Positions 1 through 6,899 are shown, counted from the stretch's first letter. The stretch is 7,307 nucleotides of DNA from a bacterium (GCA_030432015.1 JAUIHJ010000430.1:1-7307), one strand, 5' to 3'. Numbers and translations are program-made. Notes: generated from the letters alone by a model not told the origin.

Positions 1-552
1 ATCACCCAATAGTGTTCTGAGTCGCGGCCTGAGGCAGAGGGCGATCTCCACGCCGCCCGCCCCGCCGCCGACGACGGCGATCCGTAGCGGCTCGTCGCCG
101 CGTGCAGCACGCAATTGCATCAGCCGGGCTTCCAACCGCGGCACAAACGTCTGCATCGGCTTGATGCGCATGACCGTGTCGTCCAGGCCAGCAACTCCTG
201 CTTCGGTCGGTATCGAACCGATGCCGATCGAAAGGACGTCATAGGGAATTGCCGGACGGTCTGCCAGCTGAACCTGCTGCGCCTCGTGGTCAAGGCCGAC
301 GACCGTGCCCACAACCAACCGCGCACCCGCGGAAGCGCACAGCCTGACCAAATCAATCTCCATCCTCTCGGCAGAATAGTTGCCAGCCAGAACTCCGGGC
401 AGCATTCCGGAATAGGATGCGATCGAGAAATTGGAAATGCATGTCAATTGCGCCGCCGGCAGCGGCTGCATCTTCCACATTCGCAGCACGTGGGCATTGG
501 TATGACCAACGCCCAACAGGACAACCTCGTGACGCGGTAGTTCAGTCTGCAT
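1..552 (-). CDS. FAD/NAD(P)-dependent oxidoreductase, SelD-associated N-terminal type (partial, 3' end off window)
   Basis: The first 184 codons of a gene read leftward and leave the window in frame. The protein starts MQTELPRHEVVLLGVGHTNA; residues 10-22 are a Rossmann beta strand and glycine turn (GVGHTNA, a variant of GxGxxG) for FAD. Residues 47-57 (SYSGMLPGVLA) and 104-115 (YDVLSIGIGSIP) match the conserved blocks of the pyridine nucleotide-disulfide oxidoreductase family that occurs as the N-terminal half of SelD fusions (the 'Nterm_to_SelD' family, TIGR03169). A second dinucleotide motif, VVGGGAGGVE (160-169), is the usual NAD(P)H site. The ATG at 552 is the only ATG in frame, because a TGA lies at 565-567; a GAG about 8 nt upstream is a weak Shine-Dalgarno sequence. 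In this family the C-terminal SelD domain makes selenophosphate, while the oxidoreductase half has no settled function. Whether this copy is a fusion cannot be seen here. An NDH-2-like stand-alone enzyme is the alternative. Confidence 0.85.
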   Translation of the reverse strand, partial: MQTELPRHEVVLLGVGHTNAHVLRMWKMQPLPAAQLTCISNFSIASYSGMLPGVLAGNYSAERMEIDLVRLCASAGARLVVGTVVGLDHEAQQVQLADRPAIPYDVLSIGIGSIPTEAGVAGLDDTVMRIKPMQTFVPRLEARLMQLRAARGDEPLRIAVVGGGAGGVEIALCLRPRLRTLLGD

Positions 553-876
553 AGTGTCTCGACTTCACCGATCGGTGCCCGGCTCATTCATTTCTGCAAA
601 GCATCACCTCAGGCGGTGAGGCAAGACTTGACGAGGCGCCGCCGCGACACATTCCACACGCAGAACGTCCGTTGCTACGTTGCGAGATTCTTGCTGCCAA
701 ATGCATGTCGGCTTCGTGTCTGGTGGCGTGCAATCCTCTGTGATGTGGATCTGGTTGCTTCAAGGGTACGAAGCGGCGGGTCAAAAATACGCCTGCCCAC
801 GACGATTCAAGATGCTAAGCCCACGCGGTTCGCGCTTGCACGATTTGTACACTACCGTCGGGGACTGAGCCACGGC
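553..876. other. Intergenic region with no recognised gene
   Basis: About 320 bases lie between the oxidoreductase start and the porin terminator. They should hold the oxidoreductase promoter and leader on the minus strand. I found no confident -35/-10 pair; the best minus-strand candidate (TTGAAT, 15 nt, TATTTT) has a short spacer and is weak. A small hairpin, CCTCA-GGCGG-TGAGG, is at 607-621. Reading frames here have no recognisable protein content, and I saw no tRNA-like T-loop. Confidence 0.6.
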
Positions 877-916
877 AAGAATAAAAGATGGCCGCTCGGC
901 GAACCGAACGGCCATC
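877..916 (-). terminator. Intrinsic terminator of the porin-like gene
   Basis: Read on the minus strand, GATGGCCGTTCGG (916-904), a TTCG loop (903-900) and CCGAGCGGCCATC (899-887) form a 13-bp stem with one mismatch. TTTTATTCTT follows directly. A G+C-rich stem with a tetraloop and T-rich tail, about 55 nt after the stop codon of the beta-barrel gene, is a typical Rho-independent terminator. It also insulates the downstream oxidoreductase gene. Confidence 0.85.
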
Positions 917-948
917 CCACAACACAAGGTAACAGAAGTACCATGTTG

Positions 949-967
949 CACTAAGCGGTGCTTAGTG
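949..967 (-). repeat. 8-bp perfect hairpin just after the porin stop codon
   Basis: CACTAAGC (949-956), loop GGT (957-959) and GCTTAGTG (960-967) form a perfect inverted repeat that begins 3 nt after the beta-barrel gene's TAA. No T-run follows on the minus strand, so it is not an intrinsic terminator by itself. It may protect the 3' end of the mRNA or act with the terminator at 877-916; that role is inferred. Confidence 0.55.
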
Positions 968-970
968 AGC

Positions 971-2260
971 TTAATACGTCAGGATCGCGTCCATCCCGAA
1001 GATCGTTTGATCCCGGTTCATACCCGGCTCCCATTCGTGCTTGACTTCCGGCCGGAAGACAAGGTTCGCGTGCGGCTTGTAATTCACGCCGAACGTCGCA
1101 GCGTTGGCCGAAATGCCATCGTGCTTCCACCATTCAAGTCGCGTACCAGCGGCCCAGCAATCGTTGAGCGTGTAGATCAGGTACTGGTTGATGCCGATGG
1201 TCTCCGTTTCCGCGATCGCCGTCGGGCCCGTCGCGACGGTATTGGAATTCCCAGCGCTCAGCATGTCGCTCTGGAAGATGTACTGCAGGCGATCGGTCAC
1301 CGCCACATCCAAAACGATGCTGTGCGAATAGGAATCGTCTTCGCCCGGCGCGAGGAAACCAAAGTCGCCGTACGTGCTCATGTAGGTCAGCGTCATGTTG
1401 TCGGTCAACGACAAGCTCAGGCCACCCAACCAACTGCTGCCGCTTCCGTACTGGTCGAAACCGGTGTCCCAACCAGCGGTCCAACCGCCGTAGGCCGTGA
1501 CATGGTCGTTCACATTGTACGTTCCGATCGCACCGGTGTGCGTAAACGGCTCGCTGTTGTTCATCGTGAACGCATGGCTGTAGAAGAAGTTGTCGGGAGC
1601 GGCAACCACTTCATAGCCAATCAGGGTGTAGAAATGTCCGACCTTGACGGACAAGTCGCCTTTGGCGACTTCGGCGTACACCTGCGGCAGGGCGAAGCCA
1701 TAGACTCCGTGATCAAAGCCGTTTTGAAAATCCCAGACGCCTGGGTTGTTACCAAAACCCTGGGTGTTGTTGGCATCGATACCGTACAACACGTCCGTGC
1801 GGAAACCCCAGTCCCAGCCGCAGCTCCCGTCGGCCACACGCTCCGCGTAGAGCCACTGTTGGTGCAGGTGAACCTGGTTAGGATTCTGGTTGAAGAAGTC
1901 GTGGTAGCTGGCCTTGTTGTGATAACCGAACTGGGTCCAGCCGCCAAACTTGATGCCGAGGCAGTTGTCGCCCGACGAGAATTCAAAGGGTTCGCTCGGC
2001 CCAAACAGGTAACAGCTGCAGCCGCCCTTGCCGCCTTTACCGTCCCCCTTGCCACCGCAGCTATCACAGCTGTCTTTCTGGTCCGCCTTCTGGTCGCTGC
2101 CAAACGAAGCCGGCTGCAGTAGGTCGTCCGACACGTCGCTCGAAACGGTAGACGCCGGCTGAACCAAATCGTCCGACAGGTTATAGGTTACGTCATCGGC
2201 TCGCGCTGCCCCGACCAAGGCCAGACAGACTGCAAGCGTGGTAAATACCGTAAGTCTCAT
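971..2260 (-). CDS. Outer-membrane beta-barrel (BBP2/OmpL-like porin) protein
   Basis: This is a 429-residue exported protein. Residues 1-21 are a signal peptide (MRLTVF, hydrophobic core TLAVCLALVGA, cleavage likely after ARA). A short repeat follows: SDDLVQPAS (29-37) and SDDLLQPAS (44-52). A linker at 61-84 is rich in Gly, Lys and Cys, with CxxC (C65, C68) and CxC (C81, C83). From about residue 100 the chain has alternating aromatic and polar strands (LGIKFGGWTQFGYHN). The block VGHFYTLIGYEVVAAPDNFF (207-226) followed by EPFTHTG (237-243) is characteristic of the BBP2 beta-barrel family (PF07642), which is abundant in planctomycetes. The C-terminus MDAILTY, ending in an aromatic residue, fits a BAM insertion signal. 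The likely role is an outer-membrane channel; the substrate is unknown. The ATG at 2260 follows a strong AGGAG and begins the signal peptide. It appears monocistronic, with a long upstream gap and its own terminator. Confidence 0.88.
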   Translation of the reverse strand: MRLTVFTTLAVCLALVGAARADDVTYNLSDDLVQPASTVSSDVSDDLLQPASFGSDQKADQKDSCDSCGGKGDGKGGKGGCSCYLFGPSEPFEFSSGDNCLGIKFGGWTQFGYHNKASYHDFFNQNPNQVHLHQQWLYAERVADGSCGWDWGFRTDVLYGIDANNTQGFGNNPGVWDFQNGFDHGVYGFALPQVYAEVAKGDLSVKVGHFYTLIGYEVVAAPDNFFYSHAFTMNNSEPFTHTGAIGTYNVNDHVTAYGGWTAGWDTGFDQYGSGSSWLGGLSLSLTDNMTLTYMSTYGDFGFLAPGEDDSYSHSIVLDVAVTDRLQYIFQSDMLSAGNSNTVATGPTAIAETETIGINQYLIYTLNDCWAAGTRLEWWKHDGISANAATFGVNYKPHANLVFRPEVKHEWEPGMNRDQTIFGMDAILTY

Positions 2261-2270
2261 AGTTCTAATT

Positions 2271-2275
2271 CTCCT
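2271..2275 (-). promoter_or_regulatory. Strong Shine-Dalgarno site of the beta-barrel gene
   Basis: AGGAG on the minus strand lies 10 nt before the ATG at 2260. It is clearly stronger than the ribosome sites of the other genes here, which suggests high expression as expected of a major outer-membrane protein. It fixes the start codon. Confidence 0.8.
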
Positions 2276-2396
2276 GAATTATCGGGCACCATCGAAACGG
2301 GTCGAAAGCGCCATCGTTGTCCGCCTTGGACAGCGCAATCTGGTGTGGGGAAGCAAATGTGCGGGTCGTTGCGTTGAGAAACTGTGTCGGACTCTT

Positions 2397-2412
2397 GCTA
2401 GGAATCCCTAGC
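2397..2412. repeat. Short inverted repeat upstream of the porin gene, possible operator
   Basis: GCTAGG (2397-2402), spacer AATC and CCTAGC (2407-2412) form a perfect 6-bp inverted repeat about 140 bp upstream of the porin start. Its symmetry and its place in a long leader are compatible with a regulator-binding site or a leader hairpin. Nothing identifies a regulator, and a repeat this short can occur by chance. Confidence 0.3.
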
Positions 2413-2604
2413 TACTTAGTTCGACGCGCCCAACAAATTCACTTCAAAAAAACCGCAACGCCAGTAAAGTCAACGCAAGAGTGCCTAAGTACGAACAAGG
2501 CCTTTACCGTCGCTTCCCAATCGGAAAAGTCACGCGCGCCACCCCCCCTCGAGAATTATCATGAGACCCGTCGCGTTCCGCTCGCGCCAAAGATCCGCCC
2601 GAAG

Positions 2605-2630
2605 AAATTGGCGTGGTTTTCCACGAATTT
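2605..2630 (-). terminator. Possible weak terminator hairpin after the pseudouridine synthase gene
   Basis: AAATT (2605-2609), a GG bulge, CGTGG (2612-2616), loop TTTT, CCACG (2621-2625) and AATTT (2626-2630) can pair into a 10-bp bulged hairpin about 90 nt downstream of the pseudouridine synthase stop. There is no T-run after it on the minus strand, so termination here is uncertain. Confidence 0.25.
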
Positions 2631-2720
2631 GGCGCGGGGCGCCCGCCTGAGCGATCGGCCCGGCTTCCGCGAACACGAACGTGCGGCCGCTGCGCCGCGA
2701 TGCACAAGGTGCCAGCGATG

Positions 2721-3734
2721 TCAGGCGGTCGGGCCGGATTGCTGACGCAGAAGATCGAGTACCGCCTGCATGTCCGGCGGAAGAGAGGCGGCAAATGTAA
2801 TTGGTTCGCCGGTGATCGGGTGCTGCAGCGACAATCGCCGAGCATGCAGGGCTTGCCGCGCCAAGACCACGTCGTCGTCGCCGTCGTTTGATGATTGCCG
2901 CCGGCCGCCCCTCAGTTCGCCGCGTGTAATCTGAGACCGGCCACCGTACAGGCGATCGCACAGCACCGGATAGCCCAGGTGTGTCAGGTGCACCCGGATC
3001 TGATGGGTGCGGCCAGTCTGCGGTGCCAATTGCAACAATGCAAAGCCAGGAAATCGCTCGGTCACCTCAAAGAACGTGCGGGCCGCGCGACTGGTCGCGT
3101 GATCCTTGCGGATTGCTTTTTTCTCGCGTGAATAAGGATGGGCCCCAATCGGTTGGTCGATCAGATCGCGATCACGGTCGGGCGTGCCAAGCACAATTGC
3201 CTGGTATTCCTTCTTGGCTGTCCGCTGCTCGAATTGTGCCGCCAATTGATGGTGCGCCTGGTCGGTTTTGGCGACCACCATGATCCCGCTCGTCTCGCGG
3301 TCAAGCCGATGCACAATGCCGGGGCGAGTCGGGCCACCAACACTGCTTAGCGATTCGAAATGAAACGCGAGGGCACTGGTCAATGTCCCGGCCCAGTGAC
3401 CTTTGGCGGGATGCACGACCATCCCCGCGGCCTTATTCACGGCAATTAGATGCTCGTCCTCGAACACGATGTCCAGCGGCAGCTCTTCGGGCTGCGGGGC
3501 ATCGTAGGGCAGTTCAGGCAGGACCAGCGTGATGGACTGGCCCGCGCCTAGCCGATAGGCCGCCTTCCTGTGCTTGCCATCGACTTGAACGGCAGCCGCG
3601 TTGATGACCCGACGTAGATGGACGGGGCTGTACTGCGGCAGTTGGCTGGCGAGAAACGCGTCCAGTCGCGCACCGTCATGCACCTTCCCCACAGCGATCG
3701 TTTGCATCTCGTTTGCGGGCTCGTCGAACGCCAT
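2721..3734 (-). CDS. rluD: RluD-type (RluA family) 23S rRNA pseudouridine synthase
   Basis: This 337-residue protein has a normal length for the family. An N-terminal S4-type RNA-binding domain (about 20-75: RLDAFLASQLPQYSPVHLRR, then VDGK) precedes the catalytic domain. The block AVNKAAGMVVHPAKG (98-112) is the RluD-like motif I. HRLDRETSG (142-150) is motif II, with Asp145 as the catalytic residue. QTGRTHQIRVHL (239-250) and DRLYGG (260-265) complete the conserved core, and QALHARRLSLQHPITGE (294-310) is the usual C-terminal block. The family isomerises uridine to pseudouridine in large-subunit rRNA; RluD acts on helix 69 during ribosome assembly. The VHPAKG motif favours RluD over RluC, but the exact target site is inferred. 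The ATG is 3 nt after the TAG of the upstream membrane-protein gene, with only a weak GAG ribosome site, so translational coupling is likely. Met10 is an alternative start. Confidence 0.94.
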   Translation of the reverse strand: MAFDEPANEMQTIAVGKVHDGARLDAFLASQLPQYSPVHLRRVINAAAVQVDGKHRKAAYRLGAGQSITLVLPELPYDAPQPEELPLDIVFEDEHLIAVNKAAGMVVHPAKGHWAGTLTSALAFHFESLSSVGGPTRPGIVHRLDRETSGIMVVAKTDQAHHQLAAQFEQRTAKKEYQAIVLGTPDRDRDLIDQPIGAHPYSREKKAIRKDHATSRAARTFFEVTERFPGFALLQLAPQTGRTHQIRVHLTHLGYPVLCDRLYGGRSQITRGELRGGRRQSSNDGDDDVVLARQALHARRLSLQHPITGEPITFAASLPPDMQAVLDLLRQQSGPTA

Positions 3735-3737
3735 ACT

Positions 3738-4907
3738 CTATTCGCTTGCCGGACTCTCGGCGTCGGACGTTGCAGGCGCCTTCTCCGCAGGTGACTCCGC
3801 CGCCGCGTCATCTGGCGCAGCGACTTCCGGCACCGCGTTCGGCTGAGCATCCTTGGCAGGCGTCGCCGCGCCATCGGTTGGGGCAGGCGTTTCTGCTACA
3901 GGCGGCGCTGGCGCCGCGGGCTTTGATTCTTCCGGCTTTGATTCTTCCGGTTTTGATTCTTCCGGTTTTGATTCTTCCGACGTTGGTGTCGCAGGCGGGT
4001 TAGCCGGCGGCGCGTCGGCGGACGGATCAGGCTCGGTCGCCGTGGAACTCGCAGCAGCATCCTTCTTGGGGGCGGTCTCGGTCGGTTCCGCCTCGGTGCT
4101 TTCCGGGGCTGGTGCTGCTTTGGGGGTGGTGGGTAACGCCGATGCCCGATCACCTGGCTGCACTTGGCTATCGGGAACGGTGACATCCGGCCGACCAGGT
4201 AATTCAGTCAGATCACGGGGCAGATTGAGTCCACCGACGTCGTCACCGCCGCCGGGAAAGCCGCCTGGAAACTGCCCCTCCGGTGCGCGCGGTTGGGGTG
4301 TTTGCCGCGAGAACCACGTCAAGAACTCTGCCGCTTCCGCATCTTGGAGGGTCTCAAGTCGCACTTCGGCCTGTTTTCCCAGCGACGAGTCTTTTGCGGC
4401 GGCAATCGCTTTCTGATACCAATCTTTGGCTTTATCCAAGTCCCCTTCGGCCTCGAATGCCTGGGCGCTTCCAAATTGAGCCGCCTGCTTCAGCATTGGC
4501 TGCCCGGTCGCCCCTGCTTCGACAAGTCCGTACAACTTCCTGGCCGCAGCGAGTGCGTCGGTGGATTCACCACGGTTCGTGTAGAGGGCCCGGATGCCCC
4601 GCGCCAATTCCAGATCGGCTTCACGCTGCATCGCCCAAAGCGCGGGCAAGGTCCCGGCATGGTCTTCCGCGACCGAGCGGAGTCGGTCGGTGCTGTCTCC
4701 AGATGACGCTGCAAAATAGTCCGCCCAGCCGCGTGCCGACTGCTCGAACTGCTGATTGGAAATGAACGTCGCGGCGATCGCCACGATGAACACGGCGCCA
4801 ACGCCGCCGACAATCAGCTTTGTGTAGGGTCGAATCGCGTCGGTCTTATGCCCGATCCAATCCGCCAAAACGTTCGTCTGCAGTTCGTGTCGTCGTTCGG
4901 TTTTCAT
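3738..4907 (-). CDS. Single-pass membrane protein with YfgM/TPR-like domain and long Pro/Ala/Glu-rich tail
   Basis: This is a 389-residue protein. The N-terminus (MKTERRHELQTNVLADWIGH) is a short cytoplasmic segment, followed by one membrane helix at about 31-49 (LIVGGVGAVFIVAIAATFI). Residues 55-200 look alpha-helical and TPR-like: FGSAQAFEAEGDLDKAKDWY (145-164) resembles a tetratricopeptide helix pair. The overall design of N-terminal anchor plus TPR resembles YfgM/BamD-like envelope proteins, which act in outer-membrane protein biogenesis or chaperone networks. From about 203 to the end the chain is low complexity and rich in Pro, Ala and Glu, with four exact EESKP copies at 311-330; I infer a disordered tail outside the inner membrane. 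It is the first gene of an operon with the pseudouridine synthase and has a sigma70-like promoter upstream. No strong Shine-Dalgarno site is visible. The reading frame is secure; the exact function is not known. Confidence 0.85.
   Translation of the reverse strand: MKTERRHELQTNVLADWIGHKTDAIRPYTKLIVGGVGAVFIVAIAATFISNQQFEQSARGWADYFAASSGDSTDRLRSVAEDHAGTLPALWAMQREADLELARGIRALYTNRGESTDALAAARKLYGLVEAGATGQPMLKQAAQFGSAQAFEAEGDLDKAKDWYQKAIAAAKDSSLGKQAEVRLETLQDAEAAEFLTWFSRQTPQPRAPEGQFPGGFPGGGDDVGGLNLPRDLTELPGRPDVTVPDSQVQPGDRASALPTTPKAAPAPESTEAEPTETAPKKDAAASSTATEPDPSADAPPANPPATPTSEESKPEESKPEESKPEESKPAAPAPPVAETPAPTDGAATPAKDAQPNAVPEVAAPDDAAAESPAEKAPATSDAESPASE
3919..3978 (-). repeat. Four tandem 15-bp units coding (EESKP)x4
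   Basis: On the plus strand the unit GGCTTTGATTCTTCC occurs at 3919-3933 and 3934-3948, and its one-base variant GGTTTTGATTCTTCC at 3949-3963 and 3964-3978. The unit length is a multiple of three, so changes in copy number would lengthen or shorten the tail of the membrane protein without breaking the frame. Near-identity at DNA level indicates recent slippage expansion. Confidence 0.95.
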
Positions 4908-4989
4908 CGTCCGTGCCGGAATCGCTATGGGTTGCGTGCGAAACTGCTGCCGCCAAACTCCCTGGCTGGCAGACGTATGTCAGTGCGCA

Positions 4990-5019
4990 AGTATAGGAGT
5001 GATCAGGGAATAGCGTCAA
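4990..5019 (-). promoter_or_regulatory. Sigma70-like promoter of the membrane protein / pseudouridine synthase operon
   Basis: On the minus strand a -35 box TTGACG (5019-5014) is followed after 18 nt by a -10 box TATACT (4995-4990). Each matches five of the six consensus bases. Transcription would start near 4983, giving a leader of about 75 nt before the ATG at 4907. I saw no terminator between the permease stop (5067) and this promoter, so some read-through from the permease is possible. Confidence 0.75.
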
Positions 5020-5066
5020 GGGCGAGCGTCGACTCCCAGCGCCGTCGCTGAATCTGGTTTGCGGCG

Positions 5067-6797
5067 TCAGAGTGCCCGAGACCCGGCATCCTGGCCCGAG
5101 GCGTCTTCCTGCCGCGAGAAACGGCGAAAGGCGAAATACACCGGCACACCCACGGCAATGAACGTCAGACCAGTCTTGGCCTCAAGCGGCTTGCTGGCAT
5201 AAATCTGCAACATAAACCAGACATAAACAACCAGAAACAACAGCGGCACGACGGGGTAACCCCACGTCTTGTAAGGCCTTGGTTGGTCCGGCCGTCGCCA
5301 CCTCAGCACAATCACCGCCAACACGCCCAACATATAGAAAATGCTGGCCGAGAAAATGACGAAATTGGTGAGCAGGTCGAAGATCGAGTCGTCCCGCAAG
5401 CTCGCCATCACCTTGGGAACCAGGCGATCGGGCGTTGCCACGGGGTCGACGCCTGCAGACGTTCGACCGCCTTCGGCGAGGACTTCGGTGGCGGGAACTG
5501 TGGCCGACGGTGACGACCTGCGCAGCACCCAGTGCTTGGCACACGCCACGCCCAGGATTAAGGCGATCGACATTGTAGCCATGACCGCGATGGCCATCGC
5601 CGGCGTCCGAAAGGTCGCGTGCACGCTGCCCAAGGACCGAAAGAAGACGCGGTCGCGCCCCATGGCAAACGTGATGCGAGGCGCTTGCAACAGATTCGTA
5701 TTAATGGCGCCGAACGTACTGCACATGATCACCGCCGACATGGCCGCCAACCCGTGCTGCCCAAAGAGCCGTTCCAACATCTTCTCGGCCGCGTGATCTC
5801 CTGCGGCTTGCATTTCCTCCATCGTGAGCACGCCGTGGTAGGCAACGTTGGCCGCTAGGTAGAGACAAATCAGAATTCCAATGCCGAAGAACAGCGCCAG
5901 CGGCACATTGCGATGCGGATTTCGGACCTCTTCCGCCAGTGGCGTAACTCCATGCCAGCCGTTGTAGGCCCACATCACCGCCAGCAAGACGACGCCGACC
6001 TGAGCGGCCAACCCGCTTTGTCTGGGAACGACAGTCGTTGCATAGTTCGCCGAGTCGACCGTCTCGCTCACGAACGGAATCAGTAGAAACGGCACAATGG
6101 CCACCAAGGCGAGGAAGGTCCCCTTCACGATCGTCACCGCCAATTGCAGCCGGCCGCCCCAGAGCACGCCCACGATGTTGACCCAGGCCATCGCCACGAT
6201 CAGCACGATCGCCACCAGAACCTGAATGGTGGGGGACTGAACCAGAAACTGCACCGCAGGCACACGAATTTCCCCCAACGCCAAACTCAGCGATCCCACA
6301 AACGCGACGCTCAAAGCACCGATCGAGGCCGGCTTTCCAAAGAACACTTCGGTCCAGCCGAACAGAAACGCGACCGGCCGACCATACGCCTCGCGCAGAT
6401 AGACATAAAGGCCGCCAGCCCGTGGATGCATGGCTGCCAGTTCGGCAAAGCACAGGCCACCCAAAATGCAGAGCACTCCGCCAAACACCCAGACGCCGAT
6501 GATGATGCCAAAATGGCCAGCCTCACCGGCGATGTTACCGGGCTTGAGGAAGATGCCCGAGCCGATCACGTTGCCAACCACGACGGCCGTCGCGATCCGT
6601 GGCCCCAGCACTCGCACCAGTCCGCCGGATGATTCGGCCGCCGGACGCCCGATTTGACGAGTTTCGGGCGTGGCCACAAGCTGCTTCCCCAAGCGATCAA
6701 CGATGACGTTTCGCGGACAGACGAAGGCCAGATTGTGTGCCGAAGCACCGCCGAAAGCAAGCGAATGTCCAACCCGGGGATCTGGCCGCCGAGGCAT
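5067..6797 (-). CDS. APC-superfamily amino acid permease (LAT-like)
   Basis: This 576-residue inner-membrane transporter has about 12 hydrophobic segments. The first contains VVVGNVIGSGIFLKPGNIAG (72-91), the glycine-rich GSGIF substrate-site motif of the APC family. AYNGWHGVTPLAEEVRNPHR (277-296) is the conserved TM6-TM7 region, and RPYKTWGYPVVPLLF (507-521) is the typical block before the last helices. The family imports or exchanges amino acids; the substrate cannot be told from sequence, though the pattern is LAT-like. Two oddities are seen. A hydrophilic stretch of about 50 residues (420-470, rich in Ser, Pro, Ala and Thr) separates two helices where relatives have a short loop. The N-terminus is about 60 residues long before the first helix. 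The ATG at 6797 has no clear ribosome site; a GTG at 6677 (residue 41) preceded by GGGGAAG is a plausible true start. No terminator was seen after the stop. Confidence 0.92.
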   Translation of the reverse strand: MPRRPDPRVGHSLAFGGASAHNLAFVCPRNVIVDRLGKQLVATPETRQIGRPAAESSGGLVRVLGPRIATAVVVGNVIGSGIFLKPGNIAGEAGHFGIIIGVWVFGGVLCILGGLCFAELAAMHPRAGGLYVYLREAYGRPVAFLFGWTEVFFGKPASIGALSVAFVGSLSLALGEIRVPAVQFLVQSPTIQVLVAIVLIVAMAWVNIVGVLWGGRLQLAVTIVKGTFLALVAIVPFLLIPFVSETVDSANYATTVVPRQSGLAAQVGVVLLAVMWAYNGWHGVTPLAEEVRNPHRNVPLALFFGIGILICLYLAANVAYHGVLTMEEMQAAGDHAAEKMLERLFGQHGLAAMSAVIMCSTFGAINTNLLQAPRITFAMGRDRVFFRSLGSVHATFRTPAMAIAVMATMSIALILGVACAKHWVLRRSSPSATVPATEVLAEGGRTSAGVDPVATPDRLVPKVMASLRDDSIFDLLTNFVIFSASIFYMLGVLAVIVLRWRRPDQPRPYKTWGYPVVPLLFLVVYVWFMLQIYASKPLEAKTGLTFIAVGVPVYFAFRRFSRQEDASGQDAGSRAL

Positions 6798-6878
6798 TCG
6801 GAGCAGAACCAGAGTTATGTTGTGATTCGAGTCGCGAAGCCGGCAACCTGCCCCGTCAGGTTTGAAGTTGCGATTCTT

Positions 6879-6899
6879 CGCTAACCCGACGCGTTAGCG
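6879..6899. repeat. REP-like palindrome
   Basis: CGCTAAC (6879-6885), spacer CCGACGC and GTTAGCG (6893-6899) form a perfect 7-bp inverted repeat about 80 bp upstream of the longest permease start. It directly abuts the hexamer tract. Short palindromes of this form resemble dispersed intergenic repeats; that it is dispersed in this genome is inference. Confidence 0.6.

Larger units (their letters stand above)
2276..2720. other. Intergenic region upstream of the porin-like gene
   Basis: About 445 non-coding bases separate the end of the pseudouridine synthase gene from the porin ribosome site. The region should contain the porin promoter and any operator. I could not assign a convincing -35/-10 pair. 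Visible structure: a run of seven A at 2446-2452 (T-tract on the minus strand), a 6-bp palindrome at 2397-2412 and a bulged hairpin at 2605-2630. Reading frames across it lack recognisable protein features. Confidence 0.6.

Noticed and set aside
115..540. Plus-strand 141-codon frame at the left end
   Set aside because: It lies opposite the oxidoreductase, whose minus-strand reading has clear dinucleotide-binding motifs.
1621..2103. Minus-strand 160-codon frame inside the porin gene
   Set aside because: It overlaps the porin in another frame, is Thr/Arg/Ala-rich with no motif, and has no ribosome site.
965..2122. Long plus-strand open frame of 385 codons opposite the porin gene
   Set aside because: It is a mirror of the beta-barrel gene. 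The minus-strand frame has a signal peptide, a strong ribosome site, family motifs and a terminator, while the plus-strand translation is an Arg/Val-rich string without domain features.
2278..2283. GATAAT as a -10 box for the porin
   Set aside because: It lies immediately next to the Shine-Dalgarno sequence, so a transcript starting from it would lack the ribosome site.
3853..4416. Plus-strand frame rich in Gly/Ser with FDSSG repeats
   Set aside because: The repeats are the complement of the EESKP-coding units of the minus-strand membrane protein, so this is a shadow of that tail.
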